Shown: positions 11,043-21,505 of the stretch, one piece after another | How positions within the stretch are numbered: position 1 is the first letter of the stretch | How the letters are laid out: the number at the start of each line of letters is the position of its first letter | Source of the DNA: Hydractinia symbiolongicarpus | Lineage: Eukaryota > Cnidaria > Hydrozoa > Anthoathecata > Hydractiniidae | Assembly: GCF_029227915.1 (NCBI RefSeq) | Contig: NC_079881.1 | Coordinates: 3,534,001 to 3,598,000 of the forward strand | DNA length: 64,000 nucleotides | Reading direction: 5' to 3' | The notes under the pieces: model-generated | What the model was told of the DNA's origin: nothing | Database searches by the model: none | The model's input: only the letters and a program-made list of their open reading frames with translations | Program-made: the position numbers and the translations under genes

Positions 11043-11435
11043 AACAGGACTCTCTTTGTCTTTACTATTCTATTTCTGGTAAAGAATGTTTCGTATTAAT
11101 CTTAGTATTACTTAACAGCTTTAACTGGTTGAGCGTCATGGCCTTCTACCACCCGAATTTTCCAATATAAACAGCAAAACATGGGGAAAGAATTGATTTT
11201 CTCAGGGTTCCGCTTATAACATGAAACACTCAAATGGTCTAAATGCCTTATTATAGGTAAAGGCCTTTCTACTAAGCTAATGTGGTTTTTACACAAAAGT
11301 GCATTTTAGGGGGCAAACTAATGTTTTAAGGCATGATTATCATCAGACCTTATTTTTTAAAAACCTTGAGTATGGTCAGCATTACACACTATTGCCCTAA
11401 AAACAACGGTTCCCGCGCCTGATTTAATAAAGAAT
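11040..11435 (-). repeat. Duplicated 5'-flank segment, intact copy
   Basis: Similar to 19186-19592 joined to about 21430-21505. Shared landmarks in order are ATAACAGGACTCTC, TTTCCAATATAA, GAATTGATTTT, AATGGTCTAAA, AAGGCATGATTATCAT, TTGAGTATGG and TTCCCGCGC. The copy here lacks the LINE that interrupts the other one and so shows the pre-insertion state. Confidence 0.75.
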
Positions 11436-11643
11436 AAAGAGTCCTAATTATTGACATTGCATAAAAAGCATTACCATGCCACTTATATACAGAAAAAAAC
11501 CCTAGTAGAAGAATGTAAGACCTCTGTGTTCTACTCAAGTCATCTGAATATACGCTAGTCTATAATAACATTTTCTAACGTACCAATTGTATGAGATAAA
11601 AATTAAAGAAGGAAAGATTCATCAGAAGTGTTTGTTTCTCACT

Positions 11644-11847
11644 AAAACATTTAATGAAGAAGAACTACTTTGTTCATCACTAACATACTGCCAAGCAGTG
11701 AGCGGAATTTGATCCGCGGTCCCCAGAACTGGGAGCCGCAGACGAACCCACTACGCTACGTGTGGCAATATGTTAATGATGAACTCAGATAGTTGAAAAT
11801 GAAATACGGATGTGCTATGAAAAATATTCACCTATATGAAAACATTT
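11644..11847 (-). mobile_element. tRNA-derived SINE, 9-bp TSD
   Basis: AAAACATTT flanks the element on both sides (11644-11652 and 11839-11847). On the minus strand it contains a tRNA-like core: a box A region around TAGCGTAGTGGG, a CCCAG hairpin, and a T-arm-like GCGGATCAAATTCCGC. The core is bracketed by an inverted repeat (GTTCATCATTAACATA and TATGTTAGTGATGAAC). A related copy lies at 42781-43051. Confidence 0.75.
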
Positions 11848-12713
11848 CATTTTTCAAACTCTTTAAACAAGTATCTATTAAAAAGTTTGGCTGTTATTGT
11901 AACAGATCTGTAGGACCATTTCCTTCTTCAACATTGAAACAAAAATGCATACCTGTCACAAATAGCCGTAAGTATTTTTGATGTTAACGAAGACGCCTAT
12001 TAGTCAGAGTTTAGGTTTAGATCTTCATATCGTACAAGCGTTCTATAGTTAATTGTGAAACAATGCTTGATAATAACCAGCTCAGTAAAAATGTCCCCTT
12101 CTAGAAGAGTTCCACTTTGCATAACTTTACTGGTTAACGAACAAAAGCTCCGTCGTTCTGGTCGTTATAATTTAAAGTATTCTCGTTTTCGCGACTTAAC
12201 ATAATTGGCAAGTAGAGCAGTAGCGTAGCATTTTTAAGATGAATATACTGCAATATACTGTTGCACTTTCTTGACTTCAACTAACCACAAATAATATCTC
12301 AAAGAGAAATTTCAATGAGCAGAATTTATATAATTACAATAACAGCCAATTATAATTTGAATACACCTTGCAGAGTACACAAATTACTCTCAATTATTTG
12401 ATAGATCTACTATCATCTAGCTAATCATAACACCTGCAGTGGCAAAATATTTTAACTGCTAGCTAGTGCTGAGCTTACCACACATAGTGTATATATATGA
12501 TGTATAGCTTTATTTGCAAAACTACATCAACACCAAACCATTATTTTTTTAGTAAATATCTGGCTATATAAATATCTCTATTTTTTTTCTCTAGAAGAAC
12601 CAGTTATAACATTATATTTTGTATTTTCAGAATGAAAAAACGCCACTTCTTTTTATTTTATTTTCCATCCAAATTGTTACCATTTTTCTTTATGACTTGT
12701 CATTTTTCTTTAT

Positions 12714-12747
12714 GACAAGTCGCCTGTATCATTACAGGCGACTTGTC
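12714..12747. repeat. Perfect 15-bp hairpin
   Basis: GACAAGTCGCCTGTA, a 4-base loop TCAT, then the exact complement. Immediately upstream a ~19-base segment (CATTTTTCTTTATGAC) is duplicated in tandem. It lies about 80 bases from a dead Penelope-like RT fragment and could be part of that element's end. Confidence 0.8.
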
Positions 12748-12825
12748 TCACTTGCGGAATGTTTGCAAATTTTTAACATAATCAGTGAAAGTGAGACTAC
12801 CTTCTTCTTCGCGCTGTCCCCGATA

Positions 12826-13350
12826 TCAAAAAAGCGAAAAGAGGTCCTTGGGACGGGGTTGGGTGAGAAAGCAACTATTTAAAAGTTCAAGGAATTTAAT
12901 CAATTTTTCTTCTCCATGCTGCCACAACATAAAAATATCATCAATATATCTCAAATAAACAAAAGGCCTGAGCACTGAGGATTCCAAAAACCGCTCCTCC
13001 AAATCACCCATAAAAATACTGGCATATAAAGGGGCTATTCTTGTACCAATTGCCGTTCCTTAAAGCTGCCTAAAAAAACCTCTTGTTGTGTTCAAGCATA
13101 TTATTCTGGAGAACACACTCCGCAAGATCCATCAGCGTATCTGTTGAGACGCTCTTATCCTCCCTAACATCTAATACCCTACGTAAAGCTGCCAACCCTT
13201 TCTGATGAGGATATTAGGGTAAAGTCCTGCAATATCGACCGTGTAGAGTAAAACATCATCCGGTAGAGTAGGAAGGTTTCTCAGTTTTCTTAAAAAGTCA
13301 TTCATTATGTCAGCTTTACTAGTGATAGGATTAGCTCACATTGTGGTAAA
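12826..13350 (-). pseudogene. Penelope-like RT fragment, minus strand
   Basis: Across frameshifts the minus strand reads LYTVDIAGLYPN (motif A with catalytic D), then CVLQNNMLEHNKRFF, GTAIGTRIAPLYASIFMGDL, and VYLRYIDDIFMLW (motif C, YIDD) with GEEKLIKFLELLN. This order is diagnostic for the Penelope-like retroelement RT. A frame change follows GLYPNI, and a TAA stands in R-Q-L-stop-G-T-A. The downstream endonuclease is absent. Confidence 0.85.
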
Positions 13351-13559
13351 GATAATATTGCATTGTTGGAGGAAATCGATTTGTTGAAAATTGATCATAT
13401 GTGCACTAAGGCGGGCTGTATTAACGGTAGATATCAACGGTAAGTTTTTGATGACATTGAAGCTATTGAAAAAAAACTTTAATGTCATCAAAAATAAAGC
13501 AAGATCGCAAGCTTGTATTAAAACGATTAAAAACAACTCAAATTACCAGGTTACCATTT

Positions 13560-13790
13560 TTACGTCTGAACACAACCTGTGTGGTCCAAACGTAACAAAC
13601 ATTGTCAAATACCACCTCAACTTGATACTCCAATCTCCAGCCCTTTCGAAAATACTCCCATATGGTTCAATAATGGTAGCCCACAAAACAGCAAAGAATT
13701 TGAAACAATTAATGGTACGTGCTGATCCCTACACAACCAGATCAGATAATCTCCATGACGATACCGTTATATTCCGTGTAATAGAAATGT
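13560..13790 (+). pseudogene. Penelope-like RT C-terminal fragment, plus strand
   Basis: Within a 133-codon ORF starting at 13391, the stretch LSKILPYGSIMVAHKTAKNL followed by KQLMVRADPY matches the post-RT region of Penelope-like proteins, usually P-x-V-A-Y-R-R-x-K-N-L-x-D-L-L-V-R-A. After the stop another frame reads C-D-S-C-N-N-N-Y-V, which suits the Cys motif that usually follows. It lies head to head with the opposite-strand fragment, joined by a palindromic stretch around 13445-13495. Confidence 0.6.
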
Positions 13791-14085
13791 GACTCTTGCA
13801 ATAACAATTATGTAACGCACAAATCGAAGAAATCTTTCTTGAAAAAGAACATTTTTTGATCGGAACAACTTGCGCTATTCATAAAGGCCTAAATAGTTTC
13901 CATGATTGGCGACGCACAAAACGTGTGCAAAAACATTTAATAAATGATTGATGAATTTTTGCATGAAACTGTTTTAATCGCTCATTTCTTTTATATTTTT
14001 TTAGTATTACGTTTTACTCTCCTTCTTAGTTGTTTTCGCAATTGTATACCACTTAAGTTCTTTTTTCCTTCTTTTTGACATTTTG

Positions 14086-15305
14086 AATTAACTGATTGTT
14101 GTAGAATATATGCATATAAAAAATTGGAATTTTGCAAATTTCTGTTTTACCATTCAATTTTTACATTTTATCTAAATTATTTGGGACAAAATGGTATGAA
14201 ATAGACCAAAATACCTGGTCTTAGTTGTTTTTAATTTACAGGCTGGGTCTGTGAAACTTTGAGGAAAACATTTTGTGAAAGACAATTGCATGACATATAC
14301 TGATAGAACTGATTTTTGTTGTGTTAATAAAGGTTTTATCTGAAACTTTTTGACATTTTATATTAAATTTTGCGAGGAAGGACCATATATACATAGAAGA
14401 AGAATTCGGTTTTACACTTTGCAAGCTGTGTTTTTCCATATTTTGTATAAATTCTTACCAGGGAGCACTCTGTGCAATATACCGAAATGATTGTTTTTTC
14501 TCGATTTAAATTTGATGTGTTCCAAATCGTAGTTTTATGAAATTGTGTGTAAGATTTATTGGGTAAGAACCCTAACCCTAACCCTAACATGCAAAATGTC
14601 AACTGATTTTTGTTGAATCAGAAGCACTCTTAACAACCATCCTTTTCTACAGTTTGTGAAGTTTTTGTGGGTAAAGAATGTATGCAGTATCATCGAGATA
14701 ACTGATTTTTGTTGTAAACTGTTTGTTTTTGGCATTTTGGATTAAAATACTGTTTTACAGGGCATATTCAGTAGATATATGTACCAAAATAATTAAATTT
14801 TGCAAATTTGATTTTGTCGTTACCTCTCATCTCTTACATTTTGATTAAACTTTGGTGGTAGACCGTCGGTATGCAAAGAACCAAAATAAGAGATATTAGT
14901 ATTATTTTGAATTCGCATTTTGTGTTCCAAATTTGGTGCAAAAATTGACATAAAATAAACCTATAGATTGATTGCTGTTGTTCTTTTATATATATATTTC
15001 ATGAAAACATTTATGATAGAATACTATGCGAGATTTTAAATTTTGTTTACTTTACTGATGGTAAAACAACATGCAAGTTGCTAAAAGGACTGATTTTTAT
15101 TAAGTTCCGGTTTAAACACCGTTTTTTGTTGACATTTTCTGTAAACTTTAGTGAGAAAGGACCGTATTTAATATATCAAAAAACGTTTTATTGCATTATA
15201 ATTTATCCTTGCAACACCTTAGACAAAAATTTCTACTTAGGCACAATTTAATGTTTATTCTTCACATTTGAAAAGGGTTTGCAATAAACTAACTGATTTT
15301 AACAT
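14086..15305. repeat. Decayed tandem array with AACTGATTTTTGTTG motif
   Basis: The motif recurs with changes near 14089, 14307, 14598, 14699, 15088 and 15291. It is often followed by a TTTTGACATTTT-like string, a purine GAGAAAGGACC string and TTTTGCAAATTT. The units look like a diverged satellite with irregular spacing. No coding potential seen. Confidence 0.45.
14568..14588. repeat. Interstitial telomere-type repeat
   Basis: Three head-to-tail CCCTAA units, complement of the metazoan TTAGGG repeat, lie inside the decayed array. Confidence 0.8.
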
Positions 15306-16717
15306 ATACAATGAGAGTACATCATCATCAAAAGCACATGATCATATACATTTTCTTGATCAGCGCGTTAAGCTCTACACAATGGAGGCAACATGAAAAT
15401 AAGTTTCTAATTTGTTTTCTTGTGGAGGGGTTGCTGACTTTATCCAAATTCAAATGACGCTTTTGTTCCATTGTTATCCTACCTAAGTGAATTTTTCTAC
15501 GGGATATCGTATTGTATCGCCTAGGAAAATAATAATAATATAGTAAAAATGCAAAATATCCAACAAAATCGAAGGTGTTTAACAAAAGTTACGTATAAAC
15601 CTAAATCTGCTAAAAACTTGGATCATCTCAGGAAGCTACCCTTTATTGCAATATTTTAACCCAGAGTATTAAAAAGACCGGTTCGCCTTACAGACCTAAA
15701 CCCAAATCAAAAAACATTGTCCAAAATAAAAAAAACGGTCATTTTGGTCATATATCAACCTCTCCCGAAAAGTTTGTACGAAAAAAAATGTACTTGGCAG
15801 GGTTCTAATTATACAAAAAATAGTTTTTTTCGATAATATCGACTATTGTCTAAATCAAATTAATTCTACATTTTAACACAAGCTTTTAATCTCACAATTT
15901 GCAACACATAAATTGTAAATCACCTAAAAAAATTATTTCTGTATATTGCATACCATTTTCTTGAACAGACGTTTATACAGATTATAAATAAACATACACG
16001 CCGAGGAAAAATCCACTTAATCAGGGAGAAAAGTAATAACAATTTTTGTGACGCAGTTTCTTCTATTGTGTTTAGGTTAAAACGCTAATTAGAATAATGC
16101 ATAGGATAACGTAATTTTCACGAATTGTTAAATAAATATTGTAAATGAAAATTTTTTGATGATGTCACGAGGTTTTTCATATACAATTTTTTTCTCCAGA
16201 TTTTCATTTGTGAAAAGTTAAAAGAAATGTTCCGCAAAACGCTTGCAAAATTTAGTGGATATAAGCACACATTCAAGCATGTAAAAATCAGGCTTGACAA
16301 CGTGCTAAAAATCTTTTAATTATTTTCATACGAAGCAGAAATAAGGGTAAACTTAGCAATATAATATAATCACAGTGCAAATGTCCAGCGCGTGATAACA
16401 ATGCAGCGTTTTCGAATTTAAGAATCGGATATATTTTAAACTATCGTAACGACAGATGTAAACATTGATATAAGTTTGTTTAAATTTTGTTAAGTTTAAG
16501 TTGTTACCCCAACCTGTATTGTTGAAACAAGTATTAACGGAAAATTACTTTTCATAGGTTTAATAAATCCGTTTCTAAGAGATACATATATATAAGAATG
16601 TTTTTCGTTCAACCTGAATATTCTCTACTTTTTGACAAATATCATCCTCATTATTCTTGATATATATTCTTAGCATGACTGTGGCCTAAAAATAAAAAAT
16701 GCCTTAGCTAATAATAT
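15306..16717. other. Intergenic, no gene seen
   Basis: AT-rich; short unsupported ORFs only. Confidence 0.5.
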
Positions 16718-16787
16718 AAAAACCGGTAAATATGTTAAATAACGTTTATTTAGCTTTCAGAAACTTCAAACAGAATGCAAAAATTTA
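16718..16787. mobile_element. Fragment of the piggyBac-like MITE
   Basis: About 70 bases (containing ATGTTAAATAACGTTTATTT and CAGAAACTTCAAACAGAATG) match the interior of the element at 5342-6098, around 5765-5835, with few differences. No termini remain. Confidence 0.8.
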
Positions 16788-16936
16788 CAAATTAATTACC
16801 CGTGACTTTTAAGTAATAAAAAGGTTTACATAATTACACAAAGGTTTTTATGAAAACAATAAAATAAATAAACCGTGACTTTATTAAAACAAAAAATTTT
16901 AAATCAATTTGAACAAGCACACAAAAGACAGAATAA

Positions 16937-17374
16937 GGGGCTGTTCACATGGAGGCGCGCTGGCTCGGCTAGCCGGGGTGATTTTCATCTCGTGTTCACA
17001 TAAATTTTTTTACATATCGGCCAGCCGGGATGGAAAAGTTGTTTACATTTCACAAAAGATTCATAAACAATGAAGACAAAAGAATATATTTCAAACTTTA
17101 AATATTTGATAAGAATTTTTTTAAATCTATTGTTAATTTCATTTCGCCTAGGCGGGCTGGCTCGCCTGTCATATGAACACATTTTTATTTTTATATGCGC
17201 TTCTTAAGAACAGCGAGATCCCGCCTGACCGAAATCTCGGTACAAACAAGCGATACCTCGGCAAGGCGGGCTGGCTCAGTTATCATATGAACAAATTTTT
17301 ATTTTTTCATGTGTTTCTTAATAGCAGCGAGATCCCGCTCAGCCGAGCCAGACCGCCTCCATATGAACAGCCCC
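16937..17374. mobile_element. Harbinger/PIF-like MITE, TAA TSD
   Basis: Begins GGGGCTGTTCACATGGAGGC and ends in the complement GCCTCCATATGAACAGCCCC; the inverted repeat continues through GGCTCGGCT. TAA flanks both sides (16934-16936, 17375-17377), the target preferred by PIF/Harbinger elements. Inside are two direct repeats of about 75 bases (from 17151 and 17267), each with GGCGGGCTGGCTC, TCATATGAACA and GCGAGATCCCGC. Confidence 0.8.
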
Positions 17375-17929
17375 TAAATATAAAAGTTTAGCAAAAGTGA
17401 CATGTTACAGCGGCTGTTTCTTTAGAAAAACAACACATCCACTTTGCCTGTCACAGACACACGGAACTGGCGTATAATTATATAGATAAGCCACCTCGGT
17501 CCCAGAACACAAAATTGAAAAATATAAAAGAACAAATAAGCTTTAAGCTAACCCTATAATGAGTAACATTGGAATGCCTTGTTTGAAATGACATTCTCAG
17601 GTTTAATTTGAAAAAGAGACAACCTTCTTCGCTACGGTTTTCTTTTTTCAGTTGATAAACAACTTGTTTCCGTGAGATACGGCGCGCACATGGTTAACCA
17701 GGGGTAAAATTAAATTGCTCTATCCATATCGACCCCGTACGGCTTCTAAAATAAATAACAAATAAACTTTCGTGTGGCAATATTTTTAACTTAGTAAATT
17801 TTAGCGTAACGCCACGCTTTGGGGACGCGATGCGTAATTTCCGTCCTTGGCCTCACCGTGCGCACACACACACAAGGCGTATTAATATATAGATTTCAAG
17901 AATTTTACAAAGAAGATAATTTAATCAGC

Positions 17930-18095
17930 AAAATTGAACACAGCCTTGTTTTGTTGCTGTAGCTAAAATTAAACAAAAAAATACAGTTAATGAAAGAACG
18001 TTTTCTGTTGATTTTAAAACACGAGAAGTCACAGTAGTTAACTTGAAGGTCAAAAAAACAACTAGTTAACTTGAAGATCAGAAACACAACAGGCT
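17930..18095. repeat. Dispersed repeat flanking GPCR ORF, copy 1
   Basis: Shares ATGAAAGAACGTTTTCTGTT, GAAGTCACAGT and AGATCAGAAA with 23810-23965. Located just downstream of the GPCR-like ORF, so it may be its 3'UTR. Confidence 0.6.
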
Positions 18096-18117
18096 TGGTG
18101 ACCATTTACTGATCATG

Positions 18118-18780
18118 CTAAAACAGACTTCTCAATAATCTTCTACCAACGGTTGTTGATAAAATAACGTATATCAAAGCGTCTGAGATGTAACCACAAT
18201 AAAATACAAAAACAGCATACTGTCCAAGCGCGTGGTTGCTACTCATTTTAATGAAATTAGTGTAGAATAGTACACTGTCAGGTAAAACGACGAAGATTAT
18301 AAACGTAGCTACTAAAAGTGTTGGAAGCAGTAGGTGCCTTTGGCTATTTCTATTAATTCTAATCTGAGTTTGGTTTGTAACAGTTTTATTTTTGTTACAC
18401 TGACATTTCACAGATGCATTGTGATCTCTATCAGAGACTCTCGAAGCATGTTTTTTTGCTTTACGTAGTTTTCCGAAAATATAACCATATGTAATAAAAG
18501 CAACAACAATAAACAAGACATCCGTAGTGGGGTAAAAATAAAACACGACCACTTTACGTATCATAACTAACGAAGCATTTCCATAAGACAAAATTAGAAG
18601 CAGAATTGTTACGAAGGAAAAAAGGCAAGCTAATGTTTCTGTTACGCTCAAATTAAGCAGCAAAACCTTTTGATTGCAACTAACCTTTGTACTTCTCGTC
18701 AACAACAAGTAAAAACCAATACAATGTAAGCATAATGGTAGCAGGCGAATAAGGTATTTAAGAAGATGGATGATTTCCAT
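18118..18780 (-). CDS. Class A GPCR-like protein lacking TM3-TM4
   Basis: A single-exon 220-residue ORF. Hydrophobic segments are at about residues 8-27 (TM1), 37-66 (TM2), 75-101 (TM5-like, followed by basic KLRKAKK), 148-172 (TM6, with LPDSVLFYT) and 185-210 (TM7, DALIYV as a variant of the NPxxY motif). The third and fourth helices, including any DRY motif, are missing: after YGNASLVMIRKV the frame passes directly into the TM5-like segment. No splice signals there could hold an intron, so an in-frame deletion of roughly 80-90 residues is the simplest reading. It could be a pseudogene, a decoy receptor or a dimer-only form. No stops or frameshifts are seen. Confidence 0.65.
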   Translation of the reverse strand: MEIIHLLKYLIRLLPLCLHCIGFYLLLTRSTKVSCNQKVLLLNLSVTETLACLFSFVTILLLILSYGNASLVMIRKVVVFYFYPTTDVLFIVVAFITYGYIFGKLRKAKKHASRVSDRDHNASVKCQCNKNKTVTNQTQIRINRNSQRHLLLPTLLVATFIIFVVLPDSVLFYTNFIKMSSNHALGQYAVFVFYCGYISDALIYVILSTTVGRRLLRSLF

Positions 18781-18984
18781 TGCTTTATCTAATTTTTCTG
18801 AGCAAATTAAGGCTTTTTTTCCAAAATTATTCCACTGTTTAATTTTTTTTCTGATTTATGTTGTTCTGATTGCTTTTTCTAATCAATTATTTTCCTACAT
18901 TTAATGTTTTGTTTTGCTTTTCTTTTCTTAGTAAAACAGTAATTCATTTCCTTTTATTCCTATGCAGGTGAACATGTTAATAAG

Positions 18985-19188
18985 TTAAACAATTAGGCGG
19001 ATACGAAGTTCGCCTCTGATAGAATTATTACAAAAAAAATTAACTTGTATTTCAAAGATCCCTGTTACTTTGAAGAAAGTTGCCAGGCGGGAGAAGACCC
19101 ACGCAAACCTTTTAGTTGTAGTATTTCGCTTTTTAGATCGTGGTAGAAAATTATACTTTTCCTTTACACTGAAGATCTGCATACTCAT
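18985..19188 (-). CDS. Uncertain short ORF below the LINE-interrupted 5' flank
   Basis: 67 codons from an ATG that coincides with the edge of the duplicated segment. A GT in ATACAAGTTAAT could be a donor, making this a first exon. No motif recognised. Confidence 0.2.
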   Translation of the reverse strand: MSMQIFSVKEKYNFLPRSKKRNTTTKRFAWVFSRLATFFKVTGIFEIQVNFFCNNSIRGELRIRLIV

Positions 19189-19592
19189 AACAGGACTCTC
19201 CCTCCCTGCACTATTATATCTTTTCGTATAGTATTACGGTGTCCTCACGTTCTGAAGCTGGTTGCCATGAACCAGCCTCATTACTTTCTCCTACGCGATT
19301 TTTCCAATATAATCAAAAAAACTGGAAAAAGGGAATATATTTCCAATATAATCAAAAAAACGGGAAAGGAATTGATTTTTTTAGAATTCTGCTTATAGCG
19401 CTCAAACGTCCCCCTCACTATGTGTGTCCACGCAATAATACCAACAAAAGGTTATTTGGAATAAAAAACACTTGAATGGTCTAAAAGCCCCTTTTTAGTC
19501 GAGGGTATTGCTACTAAACTAATTTTGTCTTTTCACAAAACCGTACCTTAGGGTGCAGGAGCTATACACTGAATTTTAAGGCATGATTATCA
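19186..19592 (-). repeat. Duplicated 5'-flank segment, LINE-interrupted copy
   Basis: Counterpart of 11040-11435. It contains an additional ~40-base tandem duplication (TTCCAATATAATCAAAAAAAC twice) and continues on the far side of the LINE at about 21430-21505. Confidence 0.7.
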
Positions 19593-21425
19593 TGACACCA
19601 GCTTTGATGAAAGATGCTATGTTTCATATTCAACTTGTCACTGAGTACATCAGACGTACCTACAGAATGGAAACACGCTACTGTTACACCAATACATAAG
19701 TCGGGACCATCTACCAAAGTTGACAACTATCGTCCAATTTCGATTCTACCAATTGCCTCAAAAATCCTTGAACGAGCTGTACATACACAATTGATGGAAT
19801 ACTTGGAGAAAAATAATTTGCTTTCTGAGCAACAGTTCGGATATCGACGTAAGAGATCAACTGATATAGCAGCTACAGTATTCCTCGACAGCATTCGTAC
19901 TGAAATTGATCGTGGAAATTTAGTTGAAGAAACCTTTATAGATTTGTCTAAAGCCTTCGACACAGTAGGCCATAGTATTCTGCTATCAAAGCTACCATCT
20001 TTTGGCATTCACGACAATGAGTTAAATTGGTTCACCGATTACCTTTTCAATCGGGAACAACAAGTCGTTTATGAAAATTCGAAATCCAACGTTTTAAATA
20101 TAACATGCGGTGTTCCACAAGGCTCCATTCTAGGACCCTTGTTGTTTTATATTTACTTCAACGATTTTAAATAAGCCCTACGTAAGGTTATAACAGTGAA
20201 ATTTGCTGATAACACCGTGTTGTATGTTGCACAAAAGTCCGTACAGGATATTGAAAATGCTTTGAATGATGAACTTAAAAATATATCGACATATCTCGCA
20301 AATAACGATCTAGTTATAAATTTGAAAAAGGGTGTCTATGCTACACAAACCGAATAGTAAAGTTGGTACAGTTGATGTTAACGTAACGAAGCGCTACAAG
20401 TATCTTGGTTCTACAATTGATCCAACTCTAACTCTATCAGATAACTTCAACAAAGCATATAAAAAAGCTTCTTCTCGTTTACGTCTGTTACAAAATCTGA
20501 GAAAGAACATGGACAATAATACTGCCACAACAATTTACAACACTATGATTATACCACTGGTAGTTTTCAACAGTATTATAAACTTGAACTTCTCAAGAAC
20601 CGAAATAAATAAATTAAATTCTCTGAACAGCCGTGCAAAACAGATAACCAAAAACGCAAACATCAAATCAACTCACACTGTTATTTTGCGACGCGCTTGT
20701 AAAACGGTGAAGAAATGCATTGCTGGTGAAACATGTAGTAACATGAAAGAATACTTTGAAGTAAATTCTCACTCCAAATGTACGAGAAACCAAAACTGTT
20801 TGCTGAAGATTCCAAAAATCAAATTGGAAGTAACACGAGGCAGTTTTCGTTATATGGGAGCGAAAATATATAACAGTTTGTCACTAGATATACGAAAAGC
20901 GACAACTGTGAATGATTTTAATCAAAAGATCAAAGATCTCGTATTTTAGATTATTATTTACCTAATATTTTTACGGTGGTTCTTAATTTTCTTTTTATCA
21001 ACAGCCCTCTATTTTTGGTCTCGTATTAGTTTTCAACATTTTATTTTCTCATATTCGTTTCAATCTAACTTTTTATTTTGAAGAACATATTATATTATAT
21101 AACATGTGCGCAGACTTATCATTTATAGTTTTCTATTTTTAATATATACTTAGTAAATTTACCCTTCTCTCTCACATTTGTTTGAATATAGTCTGTTTGG
21201 GTATGTTTGTAATCTTCTCTGTCTATTATATAAATATTTTTCTTTTGAATAGTTTTCTACTTTTTACCATATCTATAGTAATTTTAGAACATATTTTATA
21301 TATAATTTATTTTTTTAAACCATTACTTTTATATTTTAAACGGGACACATATTTATAGCAGTTTTTTAAAACTGAAATGTACATATCCTGTATAAATATT
21401 CTGATAAATAAAAAAAAATAAAAAA
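19593..21425 (+). pseudogene. 5'-truncated non-LTR retrotransposon (CR1/Jockey-like)
   Basis: The RT domain runs in two main frames. The first (19614-20174) has DNYRPISILP, FIDLSKAFDT (motif A), CGVPQGSILGPLLF (motif B) and ends at a premature TAA. The frame continues with VKFADNTVLYV, where the catalytic FADD has become FADN. After a frameshift a 205-codon C-terminal frame (20332-20949) has RYKYLGSTID, NSLNSRAKQI and KIYNSLSLDIRKA. About 450 bases of 3'UTR end in an A-rich tail of TAAA-type runs near 21410-21430. No endonuclease is present. The insertion point is shown by the empty copy at 11040-11435. Confidence 0.9.
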
Positions 21426-21505
21426 ATAAACACGCTATTCTTTAAAGACTTGGAGTATGGTTAGCGACACATACTATAAACCTAAAAACAAAGCTTCCCG
21501 CGCAG

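Noticed and set aside
19727-20008. Minus-strand ORF inside the LINE
   Set aside because: Antisense shadow of the reverse transcriptase.
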